Below the pieces are notes generated by a model. That model was not told the origin of the DNA. It was given only the letters and a program-made list of their open reading frames with translations, and searched no databases. From Priapulus caudatus (taxonomy: Eukaryota > Priapulida > Priapulimorpha > Priapulimorphida > Priapulidae), in the NCBI RefSeq assembly GCF_000485595.1, contig NW_014577823.1:37297-61493 (forward strand): a stretch of DNA of 24,197 nt, given 5' to 3'. This document shows, piece after piece, positions 9,524 through 19,192 of this stretch. Each line of letters opens with the position of its first letter. Positions within the stretch are counted from its first letter, which is position 1. The position numbers and the translations under genes are program-made.

Positions 9524-11146
9524 TTAGAAATTAACGGTAACGTAGGTGTTACTGTGAGCGCTGCCGGAAGCTGTTGCGTGGTCCGGAGTGGACGGGGCAG
9601 AGAGTCCAGCTTGACCGGAATGAAGCGGACCTGTCCGTTGTTGTTCCTCTCGAATCCGTATCCGGCTCCCTGACTGGTGCTGCCCTCTCCGCTCGCTCGC
9701 CTGCTGCGTAAATGCTGGGTGGCGTCCTGGGAGGCGGGGCGAGAGGCAGACAACTGATGCCGGCTTCTCCGCTGCCGCTTCCCTCCCTGGAGGCGCCGCT
9801 GGTCTCCGTCTGACGGGCGGATCCCGGATCGGAATCGACGGCGATAACGATCTGCTCGGTCTGTGCGGCGTTGATTGCCTCACGGGGAGCGGCGGCCTGG
9901 GCGGCGTTCCTCCATCCGTTGAAGTCGAAAGCATCGACGTTGATGTACCTGTTGCCGAAGTTGTCGAAACCGAACGCGCTGGCGTCGATGTTGGCGAAGT
10001 TGTTGGCATCAACATTGTTGCCGCCTCCGAAACCTACGGCAAGAAAAGATGACGATGAAAAACTGCGTGAGCAATCTCAACGTTTAACAAAGCATTAGTC
10101 AAAAATGCTGCTTGTTTCCTTATTTGCGTATATTGCATAGTTAAATTCTAGATTAATATTAAAGTTATTGATTAAAATTTCTTCTTAATCTGACATCAAC
10201 AGTCTCTGCTCTCCAAATATTTTCATATATATATAGTTACAAATCGTGTCGTCGTCGTCTCGTATATAGACTAGCTTATTAATTCATTAATTATTAATTA
10301 ATTGGTTAAAAACATTTGCGTGGCTGTAAGAAGAAGTGAGAGGGCTTAGAAACGAATATGCAAGCTTGATGGAAGAAGGTGGAATGGAGGAGGACAAAGC
10401 TTGAAGGTAGAAGGACGAAACGCTGGGAGGAATGAAGGTTGAGAGGAGAAGAAGACTTTTTTTTCCTTGAAAAACAGAAAAGGAATTTTGAGGAAATAAG
10501 GAGTGCTCTTGTGAGAAGAAGTAGGAATCGTGGAAGAAGAAGAAGAAGAAGAAGAAGAAGAAGAAGAGAAGAAAGATGCTTGAGAAAAGTAAGAGGACCC
10601 ATACGAGAAAGTGGAGAACGATTGAGAGGAGGAGAAGAAGGAGAAGGAGGAATGCAAAGAGAATGCGGAAGCTCCAGATAGACTACGGCAACTATCGGAT
10701 CAGAACCTTAAAGGCTCACGCATGCTGCAGACAAACACTTACTGAAGCCAGATCCGCGGAGGCTGCCGCCGCCTACGCTGCCAGTCGACACCCGACGAAC
10801 GCCTCCGCCGAAGCTACCTCCACCGAAGCTAGATCCACCGAAGCTGCCGACGTTGCCTCCGCCGAATCCTCCTCCTCCTCCTCCTACGATCCGGTTCGAC
10901 GTCGTCACGACGCGACGGACGACGTTGCCGCTGCGCCGACGCGAGAGCCGCCGAAGTTTCCTCCGCCGAAGCCTCCGCTGACGAGTTACCGCCCTGGAAG
11001 CTCGATCCGGATCCGCCGAAGCTGCCGCCGGAGAAGCGGCCTCCTCGATGTTGCCTCCCTGCAGGCCGCGATGCCTCCTTGTCCGTAACATCGCACATTG
11101 CCTGGGCCACGCAGGCCAGCAGGATTGCTGATACGAATATCTTCAT
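9524..11146 (-). CDS. Gene B: small secreted Gly-rich protein (two coding exons, apparent frameshifts)
   Basis: Coding exon 1 is 11146-10743. Its ATG follows an acceptor (TTTCTACAG) and encodes a signal peptide, MKIFVSAILLACVAQAMC, then GGRFSGGSFGG-type repeats. The donor is TTCA/GTAAGT at 10742. The acceptor is CTTGCCGTAG at 10034, so exon 2 is 10033-9524. Exon 2 encodes NNVDANNFANIDASAFGF, DNFGNRYINVDAFDFNGW, an Ala/Gln/Glu segment, a Ser/Gly segment, and GYGFERNNNGQVRF near the end. The likely C-terminus is NTYVTVNF then TAA. No single frame stays open. The Gly-rich pattern moves between three frames in exon 1, and exon 2 breaks once near 9754-9760. At two of these breaks another copy has one extra G that keeps the frame: B' has GGCGGCAGC where B has GGCGCAGC, and B'' has GGCATCGAG where B has GGCATCAG. 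The breaks may therefore be sequencing errors. I do not recognise the family. Confidence 0.65.
10034..10742 (-). other. Intron between the two coding exons of gene B
   Basis: Bounded by donor GTAAGT (10742) and acceptor CTTGCCGTAG (ending 10034) on the minus strand. It holds a GAA triplet tract on the + strand (about 10533-10575) and purine-rich flanks. Arg-rich frames on the + strand here are by-products. The half near exon 1 is closely conserved in B'', while the half near exon 2 is unalignable by eye. Confidence 0.7.
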
Positions 11147-11147
11147 T

Positions 11148-11406
11148 CTGTAGAAAGAGAAAGTTATAATTAATCAATATATATATAGCAGTTTACGCTC
11201 TCCTCTCCTGCGCTGCGAGGATCTCCCTTCTACTATTACTGCGTACTGACAACTACACACGGATCTCTGCCTAGAAAACTCGCAAAGCGAGCTTGCAAAT
11301 CAAACCCCGAAAAGCGAGAATCCGAACGGCCGTGCTTACACATCTATTTGCGGCTTTGGTAGCGCTGTGTGTGCGTGCATATAAGATATGAAGTATATCT
11401 TATAAG

Positions 11407-11438
<32 letters not shown>

Positions 11439-11503
11439 TTATATACATATAAGATATACTTTAGCGCTCACAAGACGAAGTGCGATATTTACCTATAATT
11501 ATA

Positions 11504-11543
<40 letters not shown>

Positions 11544-11595
11544 ATATAAGATATGCTTTAACGCTGAAAGTAACAAGACGAAGCGTGATATTTAC
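11148..11595 (-). other. 5' UTR intron of gene B
   Basis: The donor is CTCAG/GTAAAT at 11595-11594 and the acceptor is TTTCTACAG ending at 11148, one base before the ATG. The intron contains two AT/TA tracts (11408-11437 and about 11505-11539). The first is flanked by perfect 12-base inverted arms. Donor and acceptor are recognisable in B' and the donor in B''. Confidence 0.7.
11392..11460. repeat. (AT)n core with 12-bp inverted arms, cruciform-prone
   Basis: AGTATATCTTAT at 11392-11403 is the exact reverse complement of ATAAGATATACT at 11449-11460, with a (AT)n run between them. A slightly altered version is present at about 16291-16352 in B'. Confidence 0.8.
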
Positions 11596-11659
11596 CTGAG
11601 CTCTGATCGAACTGATGTCCGAATCTACCTTTGCTACATGTGAGAAGCAGTTGTGCACT
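11596..11659 (-). other. Predicted 5' non-coding exon of gene B
   Basis: The exon runs from the initiator-like TCAGTG (A at 11659) to the CTCAG/GTAAAT donor, about 64 bases. It has no start codon in frame with the signal peptide. The same block is retained in B' and B''. Confidence 0.55.
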
Positions 11660-11686
11660 GAGTCAGCATCCGACGCCTCCTTATAT
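11656..11686 (-). promoter_or_regulatory. Core promoter of gene B: TATA box and TCAGT initiator
   Basis: On the minus strand GATATAAGG (TATA at 11685-11680) is followed 26 bases later by the A of TCAGTG (11659), matching the arthropod initiator TCAGT. Spacing is slightly short but acceptable. Both elements are kept in B' (TATAAG 16598-16593, initiator A 16572). In B'' the initiator is kept and the TATA is altered to TTATAG. Confidence 0.6.
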
Positions 11687-12001
11687 CCGAGTGTCTGAGC
11701 TCACTCGACCGCGTCGCTAGAGTCGCGTGTTGCCGGCGGCGTGACGAAGGCGCGTGTTATTGGGGCGCATTCGGCTATTCTCTCGCGATGACAACATACT
11801 GGGAAGATGCACGCACGCCACGCACGCAAGGCACGCACGCACGCACGGGCGTGAAGCGAGCGGGGGGCGGGGGGCGTTGTCTGATTTTGCAGTAATGCAA
11901 AGTCATCGCCGATAACAATTTTAATGAGGCGAAAAAGTTTCGCTTTCGCGGGTTACGAGTTGCGTGTTGCAAGCGATTGCCTTTGCTGACTGTCAAATAC
12001 T

Positions 12002-12147
12002 GCCTCTCTCTCTCTCTCTCTCTCTCTCTTCTTTCTTCTCTCTCTCCCTCTCTCTTCTCTCTCTCTCTCCCTCTCTCTTTTCTTCTTCTCTCTCACTCAC
12101 TCACTCTCTCTCTCTCTCTCCTTCGCTCTCTCTTCTCTCATCTCTCG

Positions 12148-12178
<31 letters not shown>

Positions 12179-12276
12179 TCTCTCTTCTCTCTCTCTTCCT
12201 CTTCTCTCTCCTCTCTCCTCTCCTCTCTATCTCTCTTTCTCTCTTCGCTCCTCTCTCTCTCTCTCTCTCTCTCTCT

Positions 12277-12316
<40 letters not shown>

Positions 12317-12324
12317 CTCTCTCT

Positions 12325-12365
<41 letters not shown>

Positions 12366-12407
12366 ATCCTCCCTCTCTCTTTCTCTCTCTCTCTCTCACT
12401 CGTTTCT

Positions 12408-12449
<42 letters not shown>

Positions 12450-12704
12450 AATCTCTTCTCTCTTTCTTTCTCTCTCTCCTCTCTCTCCTCTTCTCCTCTC
12501 TCCGTTCTCTCTCTCTCTCTCTCTCTTCTCTCTGCTCTCTTCTCTCTCTCTCTCTCTCCTCCGCTCTCTCTTCTATCTCTTTCTCTCTCTCTTCTCTCTC
12601 TCTTCTCTCTCTCTCTCCCTCTCTCTTTCACTCTCTCTTTCTTTCTCTCTCTCGCTCGTTCTCTCTCTCTCTCTCTGTTCTCTCTCTTTCTCTCTCTCTC
12701 TCTC
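12002..12704. repeat. Long CT-rich tract joined to the 5'-truncated A' copy
   Basis: About 700 bases of CTCTCT with frequent TTCTC, TCCCT and CACTCACT interruptions. It starts where B-upstream homology ends and stops at the A' breakpoint. The 257- and 382-codon Ser/Leu frames that run through it are not genes. Confidence 0.95.
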
Positions 12705-12706
12705 AG

Positions 12707-14560
12707 AGATAGATCCACGACAACAACAAGGGGTTAGACAACAGCAACCGGTGGCGTGTCCAAGCAGCAACAGACGGCAAGGACGACAACAGCTGGCAGC
12801 AAGACAACAGAGCGCGCAGTCAGCATCCCAGCCTAACCTCGTCCCACCCACGCCAAGCCAACGCGGATCCCAAAGAGGAACACAAAGGGCATCACAGAGA
12901 GGACCCCAAAGGGGCCAGCAAAGAGGCCCACAACAGAGAGCACAGAGGATAGCGCAAAGAGGAGCGCAACGGGGAGGAGCCCAGCGTAGAACTCAGACCT
13001 CTCGGCAGGTTAACAAAGACAGCAGAGGTCACGGGGCGGCCACACGACCCACCGAGCGTACCACCGCCGCCAGCTGGCAACAGAAGGGGCACACAGCGCG
13101 GACTGCAAAGAACGCAACCCGGTAACGAGAAACAGACAGGCAGGTTAACAGACGCCAACGGGGACCAGCTACGCAGCTACGCCGGACCGCCACCACGCGG
13201 TAATCAACGGGGTAATCCCGAAAACCCTTCCGTCCCCGCTTCCCCCGAAGCCACGCCCGACACCGTCCGTGCAGCGCGGTGTTCGACCCCACAGCCACAG
13301 CCACCACAACCACAGCCACAGCCACCACAACCACAGCCAAGCCCCCGACCACAGCCACAGCCACAGACACGGCCCCGACCACAGCCACAGCCACAACCAC
13401 AGCCACAGCCACAGCTACAGCTACAACTACAACCACAGCCAGCGGCGGAGAATATTACATCGTCACCTCGCGTGACGGCAAGACGTTCCTTCAGCCGTAC
13501 AGACCGTGCAGCAACCCGTCGTCAAGCAACCGGAAGAGGTCGGCTACATCCTCACTCGTAACGAGCGCGGGCAGTCGGTGCTGGAGCGTGTGAACATCGC
13601 CAGCGTCACACAGGCACCAGCGCCCCCTATCCAGTACTACATCGAAGCGAGCCGCGTGCGAGCAGTCGCCGTCGCAGCCCCTCTCTCAGCGCCTCTTGGA
13701 GGAGCGCCGACGCGCGTTCCCGTCGGCCTCTGCCGACCCGGCAGACGACGCCGACGCGAGAAATCACGCCGGGACCGCGAGCAAGAGCGGCAGAGTCCTC
13801 TGGCGTGCGGCCAGCGCCATCTGGCGTGCGAACCAGCGACGCTCCTCTTCAAGCATCGCAGGAACCTCCTGGGGCGTCTCTTTGAGCGGTGGCGACCGAC
13901 GGTCTTCGCTGCTCAAAAGAAGAGAAGAAGAAGAAGAAGAATGAGTAAGAGCAAACGTTCCGTGGCGCCGACTAGATAGGCAGAGCGGACATCATTCAAA
14001 CGGACATTGGTAGACGCGATGCTGTGGACTTCGCGTGGAGAACACACTGAGCCGCTCCGACCACCGATGCCACCACCGCCGCGCGGGAGTCACTCAGTAG
14101 AGGGCAGCAACAGCGGCAGCAAGCGCAGGCAGACCGAAGCAGCGCAGGAACGACAGTTGAGACTATTCCCATGCCAACAGAGCAAACGTCAGGCAATGAC
14201 AGACCAGTATCCCACAGCCCCACGGTGCCCTCTGACCCCACAGTGCCCTCTGCCCCCCGGTGCGCTCTGATCCCACGTCGACCTTTGACCCCACGGTGAC
14301 TTTCAACCCCACAGTGCCCCCTATTAACCGACAGAGAAAAAGAGTCCGGAGTTGGCGGGACATGCAATTCTTTAGCCGTCAGAGCAAACTTCAGGCGAGT
14401 ACCCATCGACCCCACACTGCCCTCTGACCTCGCAGTGTCTTTCAACCCCACCATACCCGAAGACTATACCGTTCCAGATAACATCGCTGCGATTGCGAAG
14501 GCCGTGAGTAAGAACAGTGGATATTACGTACCCATAGTCGGTCCGAAGATGATAGAGTAA
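12707..14560 (+). pseudogene. A': 5'-truncated, frame-broken copy of gene A
   Basis: Homology to gene A begins sharply at AGATAGATCC (position 3511 in A) and runs to the stop and 3' UTR, so the signal peptide, helical region and most of the Gln-rich region are missing. In places it is nearly identical to A: for about 150 bases around 13460-13600 the only change I see is one deleted base. Elsewhere there are single-base indels, a shortened Pro-Gln repeat, an extra DPT unit near 14230, and a 10-base loss near 14395 between short direct repeats (GGCGAG). Some true substitutions also exist (GTACCC for GTACTC near 14530). The reading frame shifts repeatedly, so no full product is predicted. It could be a real pseudogene, or partly an assembly-quality effect. 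Confidence 0.8.
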
Positions 14561-15560
14561 TAGCAGTAATGTAATGTAGTAATGCAGTGCTTCTCAACCT
14601 TTTTAAACGCGTGGCCCACTTAAACTGTTGATTTTTTTTCGCGGCCCACCACCATAAATGAGGAAAGAAAAATGACATTAAAATTAAATTTTTTTTACTA
14701 AAACTGATTAAAACTCATCCTGCCTACCTTCAATGAAACACTTGAGCTTGCTTCTTGGAAATAATAAGTTCAAGTCATGGTTTGATGGGGGACAGGCTCA
14801 CACGCAATGTGGCATTAAGAGTGTCTGCTTTGAGACTGTTTCGTGCTTTTGATTTTGTCACAGTTACAGTGAAGAAGCCAGACTCACAAAGATAGGTTGT
14901 GGTGAATGGTAACAGAAATTTGATGGCACGCTTTGACAGTGAAGGGTATTCATTACTTGCAAGTATCCAGAATGAAGGAAGGTCTTTCTGTGCAAGCTGA
15001 AGCTTCAGAGTACTGTCCGTAGAAGGTTCGCTTTTTTTAATTTTTTTTCTGGCCGAGTTCGCGCCCCACCAGAAAGAGCTTCGCGGCCCACCAGTGGGCC
15101 GTGGCCCACCGGTTGAGAAGCGCTGTAGTAATGTATGTAAGTAATGTAGCTGTAAAGCTGCGATGTAATGCTGGTGGGATGCATCAAGCATGTCAATCCA
15201 CGAACACAGTGATTCATATAGGATAATTGTATGCATCTAGGTTAATTGTAAAGCTTTTTCACTCTAATGTCTGTGTCGGCCAGTCACGCGGGGTTTTTTG
15301 TCTAGGGATTTTCTTAGTGGCCAGAAGTTCTTTGAGCGCTAGAAGTTTGAACTGACTTTGAATTACCGTTGTAAGCATAATAAAATGCCAGTTTGTCCAT
15401 CTGAATCTGATTGGCTTTGGTGAGTTTGCTTAAAATCGCAAAAGGAATGTTTTTCGTCTTAAATACACGCCACTCATGCGATCCGTCGCGTTTTTGCGCT
15501 TTGTAGCGGATACGCTCACAGAGGAAAGACACAAGGAGGCAAATAATGAGGGAGAGTGGA
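14561..15560 (+). other. A' 3' flank, homologous to 5406-5870 and split by a hAT element
   Basis: After removal of 14585-15125 plus one target copy, the flank matches the gene A 3' UTR base for base over long stretches, including AATAAA (15379-15384). It carries a deletion of about 19 bases near 15325. Homology ends in the GA tract. Confidence 0.85.
14577..15133 (-). mobile_element. Non-autonomous hAT transposon (541 bp) with 8-bp target duplication
   Basis: The element spans 14585-15125. Its termini CAGTGCTTCTCAACC and GGTTGAGAAGCGCTG are 15-base inverted repeats with one mismatch, flanked by TAGTAATG at 14577-14584 and 15126-15133. Eight-base duplications and CAGTG-type ends are hAT hallmarks. 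On the minus strand, about 15010-14775 encodes the C-terminal hAT dimerisation region, with motifs NEYPSLSKRAIKFLLPF and TTYLCESGF. The upstream transposase, including the catalytic Asp residues, is absent, so it cannot mobilise itself. Subterminal GTGGGCC/GGCCCAC repeats flank the internal part. Gene A has the empty site at 5422-5429. Confidence 0.93.
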
Positions 15561-15569
15561 AGAGAGAGA

Positions 15570-15612
<43 letters not shown>

Positions 15613-15617
15613 CACGA

Positions 15618-15686
<69 letters not shown>
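15560..15686. repeat. (GA)n tract at the A'-to-B' junction
   Basis: GA repeat with GCGCGCGC and GCGCGCAC interruptions. The left side continues homology with 5870-5935, and the right side switches abruptly to the coding exon of B (equivalent to about 10810). It is therefore a recombination or assembly junction. Confidence 0.93.
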
Positions 15687-15687
<1 letters not shown>

Positions 15688-15690
15688 CCC

Positions 15691-16036
15691 GAGCTACCTC
15701 CACCGAGCTGATCCAACCGAAGCTGCCGACGTTGCCTCCGCCGAATCCCTCCTCCTCCTCTCTACGATCCGGCTTCGACGTCGTCACGACGCGACGGCGA
15801 CCGTTGCCGCTGCCGCCGACGCGAGAGCCAGCCGAAGTTTACCTCCGCCGAAGCCTCGCTGACGCAGGTTACCAGCCCTGAAGCTCGATCCGTCACGCCG
15901 AAGCTGCCGCCGGAGAAGCGGCTCCTCGATTTGTTCCTCCCTGCAGGCGCAGCGATGCCTCCTTGTCCGTAACATCGCACATCGCCTGAGGACCCACGCA
16001 GCGCCAGCAGGATTTGCTTTGATACGATATCTTCAT
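15691..16036 (-). pseudogene. B': partial copy of gene B first coding exon
   Basis: Matches 10810-11146 and includes the signal-peptide ATG (16036-16034) and Gly-rich repeats, but stops at the GA tract. The splice donor, second coding exon and 3' UTR are missing. Frequent single-base indels disrupt the frame within the first codons (ATATCG for ATATTCG). In the region equivalent to 10920-10960, B' has GGCGGCAGC where gene B has GGCGCAGC, so B' keeps a frame that B has lost. Confidence 0.75.
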
Positions 16037-16307
16037 TCTGTAGAAACAGAGAAGTTATTATTACATCATATTTATTATAGCAGTGTTACGCCTGCCTCTC
16101 CTGCCGCTGCGAGGATTCCCTTTACTATTACTGCGTTACTGACAACTACACACGGCAATCTTCTGCTAGAAACTCCGAAAACGAGCTTGCAAATCAACCC
16201 GAAAAGCAGCGAATTCCGAACGCCGTTGCTTACACATCTATTTTGCGGCTTATGCGGGTGCGCTAATGAGTGGTGCGGTGGTATAGATATTGAAGTATAT
16301 CTTATAG

Positions 16308-16341
<34 letters not shown>

Positions 16342-16933
16342 TTATATACAGTATAAGATATGACTTTAGCTCTCACAGACGAACGTGCGATTATTTACCT
16401 ATATTATAATATGCTTATATTATATATATATATATATCATATACTATTATTATATAAGATATGCTTTAACGCTGAAAGTAACAAGACGAAGGTCGATATT
16501 TACCTGCAGCTCTGATCGAACTGATGTCCGAACTCTACCTCCTTGCTACATGTGAGAAGCCAGTTGTGCACTGAGTCAGCATCCGACGCCTCCTTATATC
16601 CGAGTGTCTTGAGCTCCTCGACCGCGTCGGCCTAGAGTCGCGTGTTGCGGGCGGCGTGACGAGGCGCGTGTATATTGAGGGGCGCATTCGGCTATTCTCT
16701 CGGCGATTGACACACATACTGGGGAAGATGCACGCACGCCACGCACGCAAGGCACGCACGCACCGCACGGGCGTGAAGCGAGCGGGGGGCGGGTGCGGCG
16801 TTTCTGATTTGTGCAGTTAATGCAAAGTCATCGCCGATTAACACATTATTAATGAGGCGAAAAAGTTTCGCGCTTTCGCGGGTTACGAGTTGCGCTGTTG
16901 CAAGGATTGCCTTTCGCCTGCACTGTCAAATAC
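16037..16933 (-). promoter_or_regulatory. B' upstream region with promoter and 5' UTR intron copy
   Basis: Collinear with 11147-12001, with many one-base indels. It retains the acceptor CTACAG next to the ATG, the AT tract (about 16308-16340), the donor CTGCAG/GTAAAT near 16503, the initiator (A at 16572) and TATAAG (16598-16593). With its coding part truncated it is unlikely to make gene B protein. Confidence 0.65.
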
Positions 16934-17226
16934 TGTTCCTCTTCTCTCTCTCTCTCTCCCTCTTCTTTCTATCTCTCTCTCCCTCTCTCTTCTCTTCTCT
17001 CTCCCTCTCTCTTTTCTTCTTCCTCTCTCACTCACTCACTCTCTCTCTCCTCTCCTTCGCTCTCTCTTCTCCTCCATCTCTCGTCTCTCATCTCTCATCT
17101 CTCTCTCTCTCTCATCTCTCTCTTCTCTCTCTCTATCCTCTTTCTCTCCTCTCTCGTTTCTCTCCTCTGCTAACTCGTCTCTCTACTCTCTCTTCGGCTC
17201 CTCTCTCTCTCTCTCTCATCTCTCTC

Positions 17227-17265
<39 letters not shown>

Positions 17266-17280
17266 TCGCTCTCTCTTCTG

Positions 17281-17316
<36 letters not shown>

Positions 17317-17366
17317 ATCCTCCCTCTCTACTTGCTCTGCTCTCTCTACTCACTCGTTTTCTCTTC

Positions 17367-17397
<31 letters not shown>

Positions 17398-17656
17398 TCT
17401 AATCTCTTTCTCTTTCTTTCTCTCTCTCCTCTCTCTCTCTCTTCTCCTCTCTCCAGTTCTCTCTCTCTCTCTCTCTCTTCTCTCTGCTCTACTTCTCTCT
17501 CTCTCTCTCTCCTCCGCTCTCTTGTCTATCTCTTTCTCTCTCTTTCTCTCTCTCCTTCTCTTCTCTCTCCCTCTCTCTTTACTCTTTCTATTCTTTCTCT
17601 CTCTCGCTCGTTCTCTCTCTCTCTCTCTGTTCTCTCTTTTCGTCTCTCTCTCTCTC
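16934..17656. repeat. Second CT-rich tract
   Basis: Mirrors 12002-12704 in position and interruption pattern (for example CTCACTCACTCACT, and the TTCTAATCTC block near 17397). This shows it was duplicated together with B' and A'' rather than expanding independently. Confidence 0.93.
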
Positions 17657-17660
17657 GAGC

Positions 17661-19040
17661 ATAGATACCAGACAACAACAAGGGTTTAGACAACATTCGA
17701 CCGGTGGCCGTGTCCAACGGCAGCAACAGACCGGCAAGGACGAACAACAGCTGGCAGCAAGACAACGAGCGCGACATCAGGCATCCCAGCCTAAACCTCG
17801 TCCCACCCACGCAAGCCAACCGGATCCCAAAGCAGGCAACACAAAGGGCGCATCACAGAGAGACCCCAAAGGGCCAGCAAAGGAGGCCCACAGAGAGCAC
17901 AGAGGATAGCGCAAGAGAGCCCGAACGGGGGGAGGGCCAGCGTAGAACTCAGAACTCTCGGCAGGCGTTTAACAAAGAACAGCGCAGAGGTCACGGGGCA
18001 GGCACACGACCCACCGAGCGTACCCCGCCGCCAGCTGGCAACAGAAGGGGCACACAGCGCGGACTGCAAAGAACGCAAACCGGTACGGAAACAGACCGGC
18101 TAGGTTAACAGACGCCAACGGGGACCACGCTTACGAGCCTACGCCGGACCGCCGCCACGCGTAATCAACTGGGGTAATCCCGGAAACCCTTCCTCACCGC
18201 TTCCCCCGAAGCACGCCCGACACCGTCCGTGCAGGCGGTGTCTCGACCCGCACAGCCACAGCCACCACAAGCACAAAGCCACAGCCACCACAACCACAGC
18301 CAAAGCCCCGACCACAGCACAGCACAGACACCGGCCACCGCACCACAGCCCAGCCACAACCACCGCCACGCCACAGTTGACAGCTACAACACAACCACAG
18401 CAGCCGGCGGGAGAATATTACATCGTCACCTCGCGTGACGCAGACGTTCTTCAGCCGGTACGACCGTGCAGCAACCCGTCGTCAAGCAAGCCGGAAGAGG
18501 TCGTCATACATCCTCACTCGTAACGAGCGCGGTTCAGTCGGTGCTGGAGACGTGTGAACTCGCCAGGCGTCGACACACGGCACCAGCGCCCCCTATCGTA
18601 CTTACATCGAAGCGAGCCGCGTGCTGAGCACTCGCGTCGCAGCCCGCTCTCTCAGACGCCTCTTGGAGGATCGCCGACGCGCGTTCCCGTCGGCCTCTGG
18701 CCGACCCGCAGACGACGCCGACTCGCCGAGAAAGTCACGCCGGGACCGCGGAGCAAGAGGGCAGAGTCCTCTGGCCGTGCGGCCGCCCATCTGCGCGTGC
18801 GAAACCCAGCGACGGCGTCCTTTCAAGCATCGCAGGAACCTCCATGGGGCGTCTCTTTGCAGCAGGTGGCGACCGACGGTCTGCGCTCTTCAAGAGCAGA
18901 AGAGAAGAAGAAGAAGAAGCAATGACGTAAGAGCCAAACGGTTCGAGGCGCGACTAGCCCATAGGCAGGAGCGAGACATCATTCAAACGGACATTGGTAG
19001 AACGCGATGCTGTGGACTTCGCGTGGAGAACACACTGAGC
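17661..19040 (+). pseudogene. A'': second truncated, heavily indel-ridden copy of gene A
   Basis: Starts at the same breakpoint as A' (ATAGATACC after a CT tract, equivalent to 3511) and matches A to about 4904, where it stops abruptly. It shares specific changes with A' against A: GGGGTAATCCCG, and GTGGACTTCGCGTGGAG near 19012-19028. It is thus a copy of A', not of A. It also carries many private one-base insertions and deletions, about one every 10-15 bases near 18420-18560, where A' is almost clean. No meaningful frame survives. Confidence 0.75.
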
Positions 19041-19192
19041 CTAGTACTATATATAATAAGTACTATAATAGTTACTTTTCCTACTCTCTGTCATCGTTAT
19101 TCTGTGTTGGTCGTGTCTTGTCAAAGCGACTCCGGTACGACAGAAACGTACACATGGATCCGTGGTCCGCCAATCAGAATGATGTTTAGAAA
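19041..19192 (-). other. B'' 3' flank, joined abruptly to A''
   Basis: Homology to the gene B 3' region starts at CTAGTACTATATATAAT (equivalent to about 9380) directly after the end of A''. The rest of the B 3' UTR and its AATAAA are missing, so any B'' transcript would need another polyadenylation site. Confidence 0.7.

Noticed and set aside
11964-13125. 257- and 382-codon Ser/Leu frames entering A'
   Set aside because: Translation of the CT tract fused to truncated gene A; no start context; same effect at 16852-17664 and 23425-23997.
15013-15236. N-terminal part of the minus-strand frame running into the hAT element
   Set aside because: It begins in A' flanking sequence and reads through the terminal inverted repeat and non-coding end of the element; only about 14775-15010 resembles transposase.
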